From positions 439,908 to 503,907 of the forward strand of contig QRDG01001527.1 of NCBI GenBank assembly GCA_012064385.1: DNA of 64,000 nucleotides, written 5' to 3'. Shown piece by piece: positions 11,940 to 24,342 of the stretch. The notes beneath the pieces were generated by a model. The model was not told the DNA's origin. It made no database searches and worked only from the letters and a program-made list of their open reading frames with translations. How positions within the stretch are numbered: position 1 is the first letter of the stretch; every line of letters begins with the position of its first letter. This stretch comes from Puccinellia tenuiflora (Eukaryota; Streptophyta; Magnoliopsida; Poales; Poaceae). A program made the translations under genes and the position numbers.

Positions 11940-13459
11940 TTATGACCCACAAGTATAGGGGATCTATCGTAGTACTTTCGATAAATAAGAGTGTCGAACC
12001 CAACGAGGAGCAGAAGGTGCTGGCTTGTAGATTCGCGCAAGGTTTCACTGCAAATACTAACAGACAAGTTTTTATGGGTTTATATAGTAACAGATAAATA
12101 AAGTGCGAGTAAATAAAAGAGAGCAATAATAATTGCAGCAAGTGGCCCAATCCTTTTTAGCACAAAGGACAAGCCGGTGATGTTACTTATGATGGCTAAA
12201 CGCTCGAGAGGACGCATGGGAATTATGTCAAGTCACTTTCGCTTCATACCGCTGCTTAATGTTTAATGTTTTGCTAAGTGTTGTGTGGGTGAATCTATGC
12301 TAATGAACCATCCTTACTTGGACCAGTGCACACTTGTGATTACACTTCTCTACAAGCATCCACAAATGCAAGGAAGTATTTAAGAATTAACTAACCACAA
12401 CTTTAAACTCTGAGATCCTACACTCCCTCATGCACTAGTTTACCGGTGGGGGTTTAGGTTTCTGTCAATCCCGCAACCACCACACAAGCAAACTAAATAC
12501 ACAATGAATTCCCCTAGGCCCATAAAGGTGAAGTGTTGTGTAGTCAACGTTCACACAAAACCACTAGAAGAATAACACCATAACTTAAATATCAAACCAT
12601 TAAATACTACTCAGCATAATTCCACTACTAGCAACAAGACGTCTCCCAAGCCCTCAAGAACTAAACGAACTAATCACGAGACATCATATGGATCATGATC
12701 ATAGGTGATAAATGGATGAATAATAATCTGGTCATAAAAGTATTTCACCGATAAAACTCAATAGCATCAACTACACAAGGCAATCAACACTGGAAAAGTG
12801 ATCCCAATGAACTACAACAAGTATAATCCTAGATGCAACACCGGAACGAAGTGGAGCTGTGGAGATGATGGTGCTGTTGGTGAGGATGATGTTGATGATG
12901 ATCCCAATAAAGCTCGTGGCGATGACGATGACGATGACGATGGCGACGATTTCCCCCTCCGGGAGGGAATTTCCCCGATAGATTTCTCCCCGCCGGAGAG
13001 CCTTTTCTCTCTCTGTGGTTTCCGCCTCCGAGGCGGTGGCGGAGTATTTCTTCGAAGCGTTCCCCGAGATTTTTAGGTCAAAGGGATGATATACGTGAAA
13101 GGGGGGAGCCGGAGGCGACACAGGTCCTCCATGTGGGACCCAGGCGCGGCCAAGGGTGGGGCCGCGCCTGGGTGGCGTCTGGCCACCCTGTGGCTCCCCT
13201 CAGGTCCTCCTTCTGGATCCTTTCGCCATCTGGTAAAATAATAATCTCTGAATTTTTGCGGAATTTCTGGGGTTGCAGAAGTTCAGTATCTTGACGGTGC
13301 TTTTTCCAGCTGATTCCGGGCTCCGACAGTCAAATCACCAACAATCATCAAACATGCAAAATAAGATAAAATAACATAAGTATTGCATTCTAATATGAAA
13401 TATATCCATGAATAACAGTAAATTATTATATAAAATAGTGATGCAAAATGGACGTATCA
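11940..13459 (-). repeat. 5' LTR of the minus-strand Athila-type element
   Basis: The outer end opens TGATACGTCC on the minus strand at 13459; the inner end reads GGGTCATAA where a canonical terminus would give TATCA, so the edge is placed by analogy with the 59313 junction. Length about 1520 bp. Holds a GC-rich stretch (12890-13200) with GATGAC repeats. Confidence 0.75.
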
Positions 13460-13513
13460 ACTGCATGCGCTGACGAAACTTAGTACCGGCGTGTTGGTAA
13501 ATTGCCACGCCAG

Positions 13514-16500
13514 TGTAACATCCCAAGATTTTCAAAAATTTGAAAATTCAGAAAGATCAAAAACTTTTTGAAAATTTTATGTATTTTGTTTTGAAAATCC
13601 AAAATCATGCATGAATGCATCATCTTCTTGTTTTGTCTGCATTTAAAATTTCAAAAGCTGGAATTCTTTTTCCACTTTAAAACCCTATTTGAGAAAATGA
13701 TATAAATGGGCCTTATTATACTCTATACTTTATTTTGATTTTTATGAATGAAATTGGTTGACCAAATAGTGCCTAAATATTCTATTTTGAATAATTCCAA
13801 AAAGGTTTTCTCTCAAATTATTTGGATTTCTATAAAATCCTAAAAATCTTTTAGCAAAGTATTTCAATTATTTTGACAAAACCCATAATTAAATGGGTAT
13901 TTATATTTGAAAGGATTTATCAAAATCTATTTAAATAAAATGTTTTGTCCCAAAATATTTTATTGAGTTTATCATTTTGAATGATAATACTCATACTAAT
14001 TTTCTGGATTTTATTTGAGTTCAAAAAGATTTTATAAAAGCCTATTTGTTATTTTGACATAAAGGTGTCAATTAAGCAAATATTCCATAATTGAATTTAA
14101 TTAAAATAAAATATTATGGAAAAGGTTCCAAAGTATTTAAATAGATTATTTTGATTTTACCAAATTTATTCAAATTGGTTTGAACCCATTTGAACTTCTA
14201 TTTCAAAATTTTGAAAATAGAAAAGGTTTTATTCAAAAAAAAAAAGAGGAAAAGGCCTCGGCAACCCTTTTGGCCCATGTCCAGAATCAGCCCAGCAAGC
14301 CGGCCGAACCAGCCAGCCCAACAGGAACCCACGCACCCTCCCTTTTCTTTTTCCTTCACTCTCACCGACAGGTTGGGCCCGCACGCGCGTCACCCGTGAC
14401 GTCACCGTCTCCTTCCCCAAATCACGCCCGCGCCAGCTCCATGGCCGTGACCTCCGCCCCAAAATTTTCTCGCCTTAATGGCCATTAAACGGCGCCCCGA
14501 CCAGCCCCTATAAGAGCCACGGACCTCCTCTCATTTTCCCCTCTTGTCTCCCTTCCAATCGCGCCGCAGGGATGACAAATTTGCTCGTCAGAGTCTGCCT
14601 GCCCGCTGCCGCCTTTCTTCCTTCTCCGGTGAGTGCAGTACACACCCAAGCCCGTAGTCATAGGCATCTTGCTCTACAGGCCCTTGCGGACCTCCCTGAC
14701 TTCTCCTCTTGTTTTTCCCCATAGCCATCTGTCGTGCGCGTCATCGACAGGAGCTTGCCGTCCGCCGCCACGACTCCGGTCACAACTTGCTGCCGCTCCA
14801 GGACGATTCCGACGACGCCGCCTCGCCATCATCCTCAACTCTTCGAGCTGCACCCCGTCGTCTGGTCGCCGGAGCCCAGAAGCCACCAGGTCGACGAGCA
14901 CATCGACGTCCGAGCCGTCGCCCACGTCACTCCGGCAAGCAGCGCTGCCCGGTATGAAACCCTAAACTCCTGGCCGCCCGATCTGCAGTCAACGGCCATG
15001 ATTAGATTTATTATTTTGAACCGGTACGGTTAGATCTGGACCGGTAGATCCAGATCCAATGGCCCAGAGAAGATGCAGCCGAGCCAAAGCCGAGCCAAGC
15101 CGAAGAAGGAGCCGAAGCCGAAGCCAGTCTGAGCCGAAGGATTTTCTGGATTTATTTTAAATGGCAATTTTGCAGAAAAACCCCTATAACTTAGATTTAT
15201 CATAATTTTTATTGGTTTGGCCAAATTTTATAAACTTTATCTTTTTGAAAACCTCAGGATCTGTAGATTATTTTCGACCTGTTATTTTTCAGTTTTGCCT
15301 TAGTTAAATTATTCAATTTTCAAATGTGTAATTTGACTAATTTTGGCATAACTTTAGTTTAAAAATAGTTTTTTGAGTAAATCCATTTGGGTTAGCTTTG
15401 TATAGTTGTCCTCTGTCCAGTAGGACATTTCCCAAAATTTTATAGAATGTTTTAAGTCACTGGTTTACTTAAAATTGTGTTTATGCTTTTTTGGGAGTGT
15501 TAAAATGTTTTTGTTATTGTTTTAATTGTTTTCTTTTGGGAAAATGTTTTAAAATTAAGTTCTCTGTCCAGTAGACCCAAAACCCATTTTAGTTGAACCA
15601 TTTCATCATAAAAATGTTGAAATTGGTTTAAAATCTTTTAGTGACTTGTTTTGCAAACTTTGACCTAGTTTGCAATTTGACCCAAAATTCAAATTGTAAA
15701 CCTTGGACTTCGACCTACCTCATTACAATAATTCTTTTTGTATATTGAATTATGTGATGAACTTGGACCACCAACCTTGTTGTTTTATTGATGCACATGT
15801 TTGATGCTGTGTTTTATTTTTATTGTTGAATTGTTGTTTATATTGTTTAGAGTGAACGGAGTGCTCCAAGTTACGTTGAAAAGAGAGTGCGAGCAACGAC
15901 AAGTTTTTCAAAGGCAAGTGATGCTCACTGCATAAATTTCCTAAGTATTTTTAATATGCATTGTAGTTTACTTTTTCTAAGTAGAATTGCATGTCAGGTG
16001 TTATTACTATGCTATGCTAGACTTGTTTAGTACTACTTCAAATATTCCTAAGTGTCTAGTACCTATATAATAACTTAGTAGATATTAGCATTTCTACGCT
16101 GAGAAAGTGTTTTATAAAAGTTGGTAATGAAAATTCTACTAAGTTAACGAACCACCTGGGTGGATGTGGTATGTTGATGGAGGTTTATAGTTGAGTGGCT
16201 ACTCGGGGCCATTTCTATGGTGGTTTTCACCCGAGATGCTCACTTGTGGACGGCCACCCAGGAACAAAGAGATTTGAAGTTACTCCGTGTGAAGATTGCT
16301 TCCAGTGCAGCCACTTGGTATTATGGCTCTGCCTTGACTAAGTAAGTTATAGGCCCCGATTCCGGCAGTTCTCAACGGATGATATCTTGTATGGGTCTGC
16401 CCAGAGGAACCGGGGAACATTTCCCAAAGGTCTCGTCTCAATCTTCTCCTTTCCTTTTCACTACATGAGGGTCAAGGACAAAATGGGTTGATTGAGTCAA

Positions 16501-17183
16501 GTGGTGAACGTGCACCACCTCTCGAGAGTGTAAAACTATGATCATAGGCGTGTTCCCGGTTACGGACAATTCTGAGCAGCTGAACAAGGATGTCAACGGA
16601 AGATCTCAACATTCCAATTTCTCAAGTAAAATTTGAAGTCTGAACAAGAGTAGAAGAGACAATGGTTTTCATGCCATACTTGTCTCATTTTTAGATGTTG
16701 AAGAAATGTTTTGAAGAGATAGGATAAAGTTGGATTTACGCAAAATAGACTTGAACTCCACCAGCCAAATATGCATAGAGCTAATAGGAGTTTGCCTTTA
16801 TGAGTCCACAAGTATCACTTGCCAGATCCATTCCAATGGTTCTGACCAATTTTTGGCTGCAACGTTTTTACCGTTGCAGGTTGTTCCGACGACGAGTAAG
16901 GAACGCTTTCGGGTTTCGAGTCTGCAACCAACATGTCTGCCTGTGGCACATGAAGATGATGAGGCTCCATGCTATTAAATGTTTTCCGCTGCTGAACTTT
17001 GTAACATGCTAGCCTTTGGCTATGCAATTTGTAATGTTTATTTTTCTGGATCATACGTTGTAATAGAATTTTGATGCAATGTATGATACTTCATCTTAAA
17101 CTGTGGTGCTAGCTATTCGATCCAGGGACTAGCACAATAACACAGGGATCTTGGCCAAATTTTAAAAGGGCAGGATCGCTACA
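13514..17183. repeat. Solo LTR, 3670 bp, Tekay/Del-like
   Basis: Opens TGTAACATCCCAAGATTTTC and closes ATCGCTACA. It is flanked by identical GCCAG pentamers at 13509-13513 and 17184-17188. No second internal copy of its start and no coding domain is seen, so it reads as one LTR left after LTR-LTR recombination rather than a whole element. A TGTAACATCCC start is common in chromovirus (Tekay) LTRs; the lineage is a guess. Confidence 0.75.
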
Positions 17184-17794
17184 GCCAGTATGAATCGGAA
17201 CAATCTGATCAGAACAATCTGTTCGCAAAAAAAGTACAAATAGACCAGCTAGTACTCGCGTGTGCATATACATCCACGCCAGTAATATCAGATTAGCAAT
17301 GTTCTTCGTGGTTGCAGCCTTGAGATCGGTGCTCCATCCTATGGTTCATAGTCTTCTGAAACATGCACACCTTCGTCGTCCCTCCTCGACGAATTTGGCC
17401 AGCTGCTCACCTTCGTCGTCGCGGACGTCCGGCTCAGGTCCACCATCGTGTCTGACATGGAGGGAGGCTACCAGAGCTCGCCAGGGTCACGGCAGCGGCG
17501 CACATGGACGAAGACAGCGCACATCGGCGCACGGCAATGGACTAGCTCCACCCATGACGACGGCGGCACATCCTGACCACGGTGGCGACGTATACGGTGA
17601 TATATACGACAGTGTATTTTTTTTTTATCCTAGAATTCCTACCACTAGCGTGTGGTATGGTGGCACGCCAGTAACATTCTAGTGTTAGCGGTGTGACCTC
17701 CGACTCGCTGGTGATCCAACATAGCACTGGCGTGACATTACCGGCGTGCGTGTTTCCTGTCGGTGATGTCAAAATCGCCACGCCGGTGATTAGC

Positions 17795-17809
17795 TATTTC
17801 CTTGTAGTG
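17795..17809 (-). repeat. CACTA terminal inverted repeat
   Basis: CACTACAAGGAAATA on the minus strand, a classical CACTA end. Confidence 0.8.
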
Positions 17810-18575
17810 TTACTTTTATCTCCAAGATGGTGTATTTATACTAGATACTAGGTTCATGCCCCCTCCGTGCCTAAGAATGAGTGACAGAAACGTCTAAGGA
17901 CGAAAGTGTGTTGTTACTACTAAGGGTAAAACAGCGGTGTTTATGTCTTCATGATCATGAATATTACTTACATCATGTACTGTGCTTAATACAATTGTCT
18001 GTTGCTTGCAAATTAATACCGATGGGTGACATGCTGGATAGCGATCACTAGGTGGATTTTTAGTCATAGATGCAGTTGGATTATGGTCTATGTATCTTTG
18101 ACATGATGCCTACATGAATATTACCATGAACTCTCCATGTCATAGCTAGATTAAGTTTGTGACACAATTTTGTCAATTGTCCAGCTGTAATTTATTTACC
18201 CATCATGTTTGCATTTTATCTTCAAGAGAGACACCACTAGTGAACCTATGGCCCCGGTTCATCTTTTTACATTGATTACAATGTCGTTTACTTGCTTTGC
18301 ACCATCCCTTGCTCGCTGGTCCATTTTCATAATTTGCTCTTTTCCACTATAAGATTTAATCCCTTTGTTTACAACAGACCGGGAAGCTTGACAACCTTCC
18401 TGCCGTTGGGGCAAAGTGAATTGTTTGGTTGTGAGTAGGTCTGCGCCTCTAAGCACCTTGCTGGAGACCTCCGAGTCCTATTGGTTCGATAACCTTGGTT
18501 TATAACTGAGGGGAACTTGCTGCTCGCTACATCTTACACCTTCCTCTTGGGGTGACCATCAATGATTAACCACTA
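17810..18575 (+). repeat. 3' part of an Athila-type LTR
   Basis: Follows the same course as 58550-59290: TCTCCAAGA, GAGTGACA, CAATTGTCTGTTGCTTGCAA, AGACACCACTAGTGAAC and CCTTCCTCTTGGGGTG appear in order. It is an older, more diverged relative of that LTR. The CACTA element inserted into it; the 5' portion should lie left of the window. It fades before any TATCA end or primer site. Confidence 0.75.
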
Positions 18576-19892
18576 CATCATTGTAGCCATCACTATTTTC
18601 AAGATAGTATTTAGGTTTACACAGTTGCAACCACGTGTTGTTTAATTTTTTTTGGTACAGTTATCAATTTGATTAAGTAGGTCTTATGATCTGATGCCAT
18701 TATTGTTATCAATTTGGTATATTTATCAACATGATTTAATATAGAACTTCACACGTCTTTTGGCTAACTTGAACTCGTTCGAAAAAACAGAAGCATTTTG
18801 GTGACATTGCATAATAGAGAGGAAATTGGTAGCTTGTGCCGCTTTGGAGCGGCGGAGAGCTCAATGTAATGGTTTTTTCTTTTCTTATGATTATCTTGTT
18901 AATACAATTACCATAAAAATAAATTAATTCTTAATTTTCATGTAAATAGGGATATCAAACTATTGTCAGTCAAAGAGCTCCCTTAATATCCACTTGTTGC
19001 TATTATTGCGTCGTTTTGGTGCACTGCATCAAACACATTAAGTAAGGGTGTTTTACGAAATGCGATCAAAATGTCACATCAGTGACGATATATCTTAGAT
19101 TATATTTTGGTGACACCTCATGACTGCATTTTATGTAGAGTTTTACTCTATGTTTTTCATGTGTTTACAGTGGAATTTTGATAATTCTCTGCTATCTTCT
19201 ACCTTTTATGTTGTTGAATAGACAAACTATTTTTCCGATAAACTTTTCACAACCATAGGTTTTAATACCTGTTTCCTTATCTTTTGTGCTAACTTGTGTG
19301 TAGGTGAATTATGGACAAAACATGATGAAAGGAGACAAGAGAGAAGCAACAAATGCAAGGCAAGTGTCTTGAAAAATGGTTAGTCTTCCACGACATGTGT
19401 GTTATTTCCTCTAATTAAAATTGCCCCTTTCAGTTTTGTATGTATGTAAAAGTTAAGTTGTTTCTGTTGTTGATACCTAAAGCTGAATTTCTGTCTACCT
19501 AGTGCAACACCAATGTTTACTTAAGATAACGACATGGCATCTTCCAGTTCTGCTTGTAATTTCTTGTTTAATTCTTCAACTACTTCTCTGTAACTTGTAA
19601 TACGTCTCAGCAGTTTCCAATGTTTCTTTCTTTCATTATATAATAGACCCCACAAATGAGTCACACAGTTTTACAAATGGGGATGCCACACTGGATCCAT
19701 CCACTCAACATGTGTACATATCCCACCATTCTACAACAATTTTTTAAATTACAGGAATTAACCTATTCGCAGAGTACAGTTCTTTGCACAAATACACGTA
19801 TCACTATAGTTAACTACCTATTCTATATATATAATTTTGTTGCCAAATACACATGTCACTAAATTATCTAAATGCATGATGAACTGGCATAC
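18576..19892. other. Unassigned AT-rich stretch
   Basis: No convincing frame, terminal repeat or RNA gene was seen. A short purine-rich piece at 19303-19382 could be an exon but matches nothing recognised. Confidence 0.4.
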
Positions 19893-20048
19893 CATATTTG
19901 CACACCCCAAGAACCTTCTGCCAATGTTTGTCCCTTCAAATAAGCACACATGTTTCCTCAGCTTCACCCCGTGTGCACACAGTTCTTTTCTCTTAAACTG
20001 TCGATCCTCCATTCCATCAAAATCCGGGTCATAGAATATATCATGCGT
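19893..20048 (-). pseudogene. Exon with GRF-type zinc-finger motif
   Basis: One 52-codon open exon flanked on the minus strand by an acceptor-like TTTTAG and a donor-like ATG/GTATGC. The peptide has DPDFDGMEDRQ, then CAHGVKLRKHVCLFEG and NIGRRFLGC. The Cys, His-Gly, Asn-x-Gly-Arg-Arg-Phe and Cys pattern is that of small plant GRF zinc fingers, which bind nucleic acid and often occur in transposon-linked genes. The usual closing Cys is not visible downstream. A possible first exon or leader lies at about 20155-20361. It precedes duplication copy A. Function is not inferable; most likely a transposon-borne or truncated remnant. Confidence 0.45.
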
Positions 20049-20581
20049 CTAAAACAGAAAGGCAAGTAAGAAATCAGTGAAATTGCACGCTAAACTATCT
20101 ATTTGTAGATTCAAGCTTAGATAAAAAAAAGTCCCCAATTTCTAAACCCTAACCCTAGCCAAGAGAAGGAGAGGAACCGACATTCTGCTTCGAACACTGA
20201 GAGTAGGCTGCCGTTGCTGTCGGTCTCGTCGTCGTTCCAGGAAGGCACTGTCTCCGGCGACAGCGACAATGATAGAGAAGGGAGACAAGTGCGAGCAGGG
20301 GAGCGAGCGAGCCAACGGTCAAATATGACCGCGAGAAATGGCCCTTAACGAGCATTAACATGTTGTCCTGGTTTTCTTTCGGAATTTTCTCATCCGGTTG
20401 AGTTTTCGTTGATCCAATTATCTAGAAAAGGAAGCTCTTTTTCTCGTTACCTACGACAATCTAATTGGTAGTTATTTCCTTGTACAAGATCGTCATTTGT
20501 AGAGACCAACGTGCTCCACACCTTCTGTGCAGCCGCTCTGAGATTCCACACTCATCTTGCTATCAAGGCCACACTCATGAT

Positions 20582-20863
20582 TTATATATCTAAAAAACCC
20601 AGCCCACCTAGGGATTTAGGATGACACATAATATTCCAATTGACTAGGCATTGTCCTCCATTAATTGAGTCCGACCCCTTCCAAAGAAAAGCCCTTCTAA
20701 TTCGTGTTCCAACAACATGTGTTTTATCTCCTCTAATCGTGTTGTGACAGCTAAAATACCACCTCCACGAGTTGCATTGCATCACGCACCCAGACTTCAT
20801 GAACGTTGTTTTGAATGGATGATGGTGTGCATGTCCGAGCGGTGTGACGTGCCTGTAGCGCAT
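20582..20863 (-). pseudogene. LINE ORF2 fragment (post-RT region), copy A
   Basis: The minus strand encodes RRAFLWKGSDSINGGQCLVN and WNIMCHPKSLGGLGFLDI, the region that follows the reverse transcriptase palm in plant L1 ORF2 (compare CQGDSEKKKYRLARWDVVC and GGLGIHDL at 42580-42670). No RT core or tail is seen. It is a degenerate fragment. Confidence 0.75.
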
Positions 20864-21118
20864 TTAGCAACGACCCTCTGTTCTTTTCGGGAAGGACTAA
20901 GCAACATACACTACAAGACGCATTCTTGTGTCGTCACTCCTTTTTTGTTTCCCCTGTTATACATGTTTCACTCAGTGTTGATGTATGTTGATCCCTAGAC
21001 AGTGTCCTAGCGGTTGCTCTTTCTATTTGAATGTTGCATTCTTGCACCTTTTCTTCTTCTTTTTTCTATTTTGTTGTTTTCCCTGTATTTTCAACTTTTA
21101 AGTTCAAGAGTACACTAA

Positions 21119-21361
21119 TATACCTCCTTCTTTTAAGTTTTGGTCAAAGTCAAACAATTTTAAGATCAACCAAATATATAGAAAAAACTATTAACACCTA
21201 CATAGTCAAACCAATATCATCAAATAAGTAATGAAATTTATTTTCACATTTATCTACATAGTATTATAATTGTTAATATATTTTTCTACAAGTTTGGTCA
21301 AAGTTAACATTGCCTTTTTTTTAGAAAATGTATACATCTTATTTTGAGAAACGGGGGTAGT
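21119..21361. mobile_element. Stowaway-like MITE, degenerate
   Basis: Starts TACCTCCTTCTTTT and ends with the inverted relative GAGAAACGGGGGTA. The interior is AT-rich with two GTTTGGTCAAAGTTAAC-type words, typical of mariner-derived MITEs. A more eroded version is in copy B near 27870-28055. Confidence 0.5.
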
Positions 21362-21606
21362 AACTAATGAATTACTGCAAACTTCCGTATACAAATGAAG
21401 ACCGGCACCACCAAATCTAGCACACTACTGTACTAGTACATGATCTACCCTGATGTGTGTTTACCATTCCATTCCTGCCTCAGCAACAATCAAGAAAATG
21501 GAGGTGCCCCGACACCCCACGGGCGGAGACACGGACAAAAACCCACACTACGACGCTACATTTCCTCCCCTCATGCACACTCCACTTCCATCACTCGACG
21601 AAAATA

Positions 21607-22461
21607 TAGTACTTTGTCAAATTTTGACTTGCTAGACAATAATGTCATTGGTTCATTTTTATACTCTAGAAGTTTCTATAGACGTGCCTACTTAATCATA
21701 CTACTAACCTCTGTTGAGATATATGTTAGATCATACTTTTTAGAGAACATATATATGTATAAATTCTATATATTATGCATTATACAAAAACTAGTTGTAG
21801 AATAGATTTATGTTATAGAATGCGGTTTTATATCTTTCACTGATATTCAATACAAATAAAGAAAATACCAACTAATATTTAATAACTTTACGAGATATGT
21901 GTTTAAACTATGTAAACCAGTGGAAAAATATACTTGTAATGTAACACACTAAAAATAGGATCTAAATAAGTATAAAAGTTTAGTATAAAGTTTAATTCTT
22001 TGATTCGCGCCGGGCCACAATTTTCATTGGAACAACCCTGAGTTGAAGAAGTAATATTCATGTTTTGAATAAGGATGTCATGCTGATGATACATCATGAA
22101 AAACTTACCTGTTCATCTTAATGATTTACCGCTCTATCATTTATTTGCTCATAGTTAAACTTATGTAATTTGTTTATAATTTAAACAAGTATACCGATCA
22201 AATGCCTGTTAACCTTATGTAATATGGAACATTTTATTGGATGGAAGTTACCTTTCTAAAGATAATAGTTTGGTGATGTTTGTACGTGTTTATAACAACG
22301 CGGTACAAAGAGGAGATGGCGGTGTGTACAAGCTAGATAGTGTCCACATATGGTAGGCGGACTCCGCAGACAACCGTACTGATTTCCACAAACACCATGG
22401 AAAGTTGAATTAGTTTACATGGATGATGTAATTGATGCAGGGGACACAATTAGTTCGAAGA
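21607..22461. other. Unassigned AT-rich spacer
   Basis: No gene or element was recognised. Its last bases, CCTCC at 22462-22466, are the left target duplication of the next element. Confidence 0.4.
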
Positions 22462-22466
22462 CCTCC

Positions 22467-22927
22467 TGTCGTGGTATGAACCGACGGTGAAGATACGGGA
22501 CTACGTACGCGCGGGCATCGTCGATGTGGGTTAGTAGACGAACGACACGGGAGACAAGATTTATACAGCTTCGGGACCCGGGAAACATCATCCGGTAATA
22601 TCCCTACGTGCTGTTTGTGGCTAGGTCTTATTCCTCTCATGATGGAAGTCGCCGATGAGGCGGCTCCTCTATTGTATAGCTCGTTGTGTTGAGCGTCTAG
22701 ATCTGTCTAGGCCTATTGGGTCGTGCCCTCTTTGGGGTGCCTTGCCCCTCCTTATAAAGGTGGAGGAGGCCGGCTTACATGTAGAGTCCTCTTAGGACTC
22801 GGCTATCTATTACAAGTTTGGAAAGGTGAGTCCTTTTCCTATTCTAACCAGAGTCGGCCTGCTGGGCTTCCTCCTGATGGGCCTCGTTGATCCTCCTTGC
22901 GGGTACCCGTGTCCCATATCCCCGACA
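22467..22927 (-). repeat. 3' LTR of the Tat-like element
   Basis: Pairs with 25860-26320. Contains a TTTATAAGG TATA-like site (minus strand, near 22752-22760). Confidence 0.9.
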
Positions 22928-23161
22928 GTAGCCCCCGAGCTTTTGGATGACTCGTGGAGTCATGCGGAAGGTCTTGATTTGTTGAAGAAATGGGACACAG
23001 AGTCTGTGCCGGGTTCTTTGCCGGCTTGTTGATGTAGCGCTTTGCCGAGTTGTAGATGCCGACGATGTCGCGGCACCCGGCTTCAGGCTTTGCCGAGTTT
23101 GTCGATGTAGACTTTGCCGGGTTGCCGATGTAGATGTTGTCGGGTTGTCGTTGTAGATGTT

Positions 23162-23323
23162 GTCGAGTCGTCGATGCCGACTTCTCTGGTCGAGTCGTCG
23201 ATGCCGACTTCTCCGGTCGAGTCGTCGATGCCGACTCCTCCGGTCAAGTCATCGATGACGACTTCTCCTGTCGACTTGTCGATGCCGGCTTCGCTTGCCG
23301 ACTTGTCAATGCCGACTTGTGCT
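23162..23323. repeat. 27-bp tandem array (about 6 units)
   Basis: Units of the GTCGAGTCGTCGATGCCGAC type with six graded copies. The period is nine codons, so it creates a repetitive plus-strand frame that is not considered a gene. Confidence 0.85.
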
Positions 23324-23403
23324 GAAGTGACTCGGAATTTTTCTCCGAGTCCTCTTGACGAGATGTATGACTTTACTCGAGCTTGTTTCCACCGGTATAT
23401 GTA

Positions 23404-23830
23404 TAGCCCCCAAGCGCCGAGTTGTTAACTTGTGACAGCTTGGAGCTTGTATAGATGACTCATAACTTCACATGATGTAGCCCCCGAGTGCCGGGTTGTT
23501 TGCCTGCGACGACTCGGGACTCCTTGATGTATAACTCATGACTTTCAAATGATGTAGTCTCCGAATGCCGGGATTGTAAACCTGCAACAACTTGGAGATA
23601 AAAACTTTTGGAATTTGATTACTGCTTAACTTGTAGAAAAAACCTGATCTGTGAGTAGCCCCCAAGCGCCGGGTTGTTGGCCTGCGACAACTTGGAGCTC
23701 CCAACTTCTGAACTTCTGTTTGACTTAACCTGAAATTTGATAACATGTAGCCCCCAAGTGCCGGGTTGTTTGCCTGCAGCAACTCGGAGCTTAAAACTTT
23801 TTGAACTTGATTGATGCTTGAGCTGATTTG
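23404..23830. repeat. Tandem array of 73-101-bp units, each starting TAGCCCCC
   Basis: Five units begin at 23404, 23478, 23555, 23656 and 23748, each with TAGCCCCC (TAGTCTCC in the third), a GCCGGGTTGTT-like core and CAACTTGGAGC. The opening word repeats the sequence beside the LTR at 22929. Confidence 0.8.
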
Positions 23831-24116
23831 GTTCTTATAACCCTTCTTAGTTTTATACTGATGAATAAGTAGGCCCTGCCCGGTCTTTGCTAATTAGCAG
23901 CCAGTTTGTTGTACAGGATGCATCTGACTTACCAGATAAAACTAAGGAATAAGTTGGCTTCTTTGCCAGGTCAATGAGTCTAAAGCTTGGCTTTTTCCTG
24001 AAAGACAAGCCCCCAAGGACCTAATGATCAAAGTTAATAAAGACGCACTTACTGGGTGTCTCGGCAAAACTCTTACTGTAGAGAAGCCGGCTTTATCCCT
24101 TTGATCATAATAATCA

Positions 24117-24300
24117 GAGCTCTCTGGGCTCGTTGATATTGCGGAGCTCTCTGGGCTCGTTTGGTGTTGCGGAGCTCTCTGGGCTCATTGGTGTTGCGGA
24201 GCTCTCTGGGCTCGTTGATGTTGCGGAGCTCTCTGGGCTCGTTGGTATTGCGGAGCTCTCTGGGCTCGTTGATATTACGGAGCTCTCTGGGCTCGTTCTA
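24117..24300. repeat. 27-bp tandem array (about 7 units)
   Basis: Units GAGCTCTCTGGGCTCGTTGA plus about seven bases, with only a few substitutions between copies and one 28-bp unit. Confidence 0.9.
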
Positions 24301-24342
24301 ACTTGGTAGGACTTTCAGCTCTCTGGGCTGTTTCTTATAATA

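Larger units (their letters stand above)
8595..13459 (-). mobile_element. Athila-type Gypsy element, decayed and 3'-interrupted
   Basis: Minus strand order: LTR (13459 to 11940), tRNA-Asp primer-binding site, gag, protease, reverse transcriptase, RNase H, then the Copia LTR at 8594. The rest (integrase, 3' LTR) must lie left of the window beyond the Copia insertion. All coding parts are broken by frameshifts. Assignment to the Athila group rests on the tRNA-Asp primer site, the gag/PR style and the FMDD reverse transcriptase motif. Confidence 0.85.
13460..17809. mobile_element. CACTA DNA transposon, one end visible, interrupted
   Basis: The right terminus on the minus strand is CACTACAAGGAAATAGC at 17809, followed outside by TTA, a plausible 3-bp target duplication. 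Subterminal repeats built on GGCGTG/CACGCC cluster at 17640-17790 and also at 13470-13513, showing that both sides of the solo LTR belong to one element. The other terminus is left of the Athila insertion. No transposase is seen; 17350-17580 is GC-rich and may be internal filler. Confidence 0.7.
20395..21606. repeat. Segmental direct duplication, copy A
   Basis: Collinear with 26338-28379: GTTGAGTT..CGTTGATCCA, the LINE fragment, the MITE-like block, and a final stretch GGTGCCCCGACACCCCACGG to CGACGAAAAT. It stops just where copy B runs on into a gene 5' end; no gene follows copy A. Confidence 0.85.

Noticed and set aside
13514..17183. Complete LTR retrotransposon
   Set aside because: Only one LTR-like unit with no internal repeat, primer site or coding domain; solo LTR fits better.
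23114..23428. Repetitive VESSMPTS protein
   Set aside because: Produced by a 27-bp tandem array in the non-coding interior of a minus-strand element.
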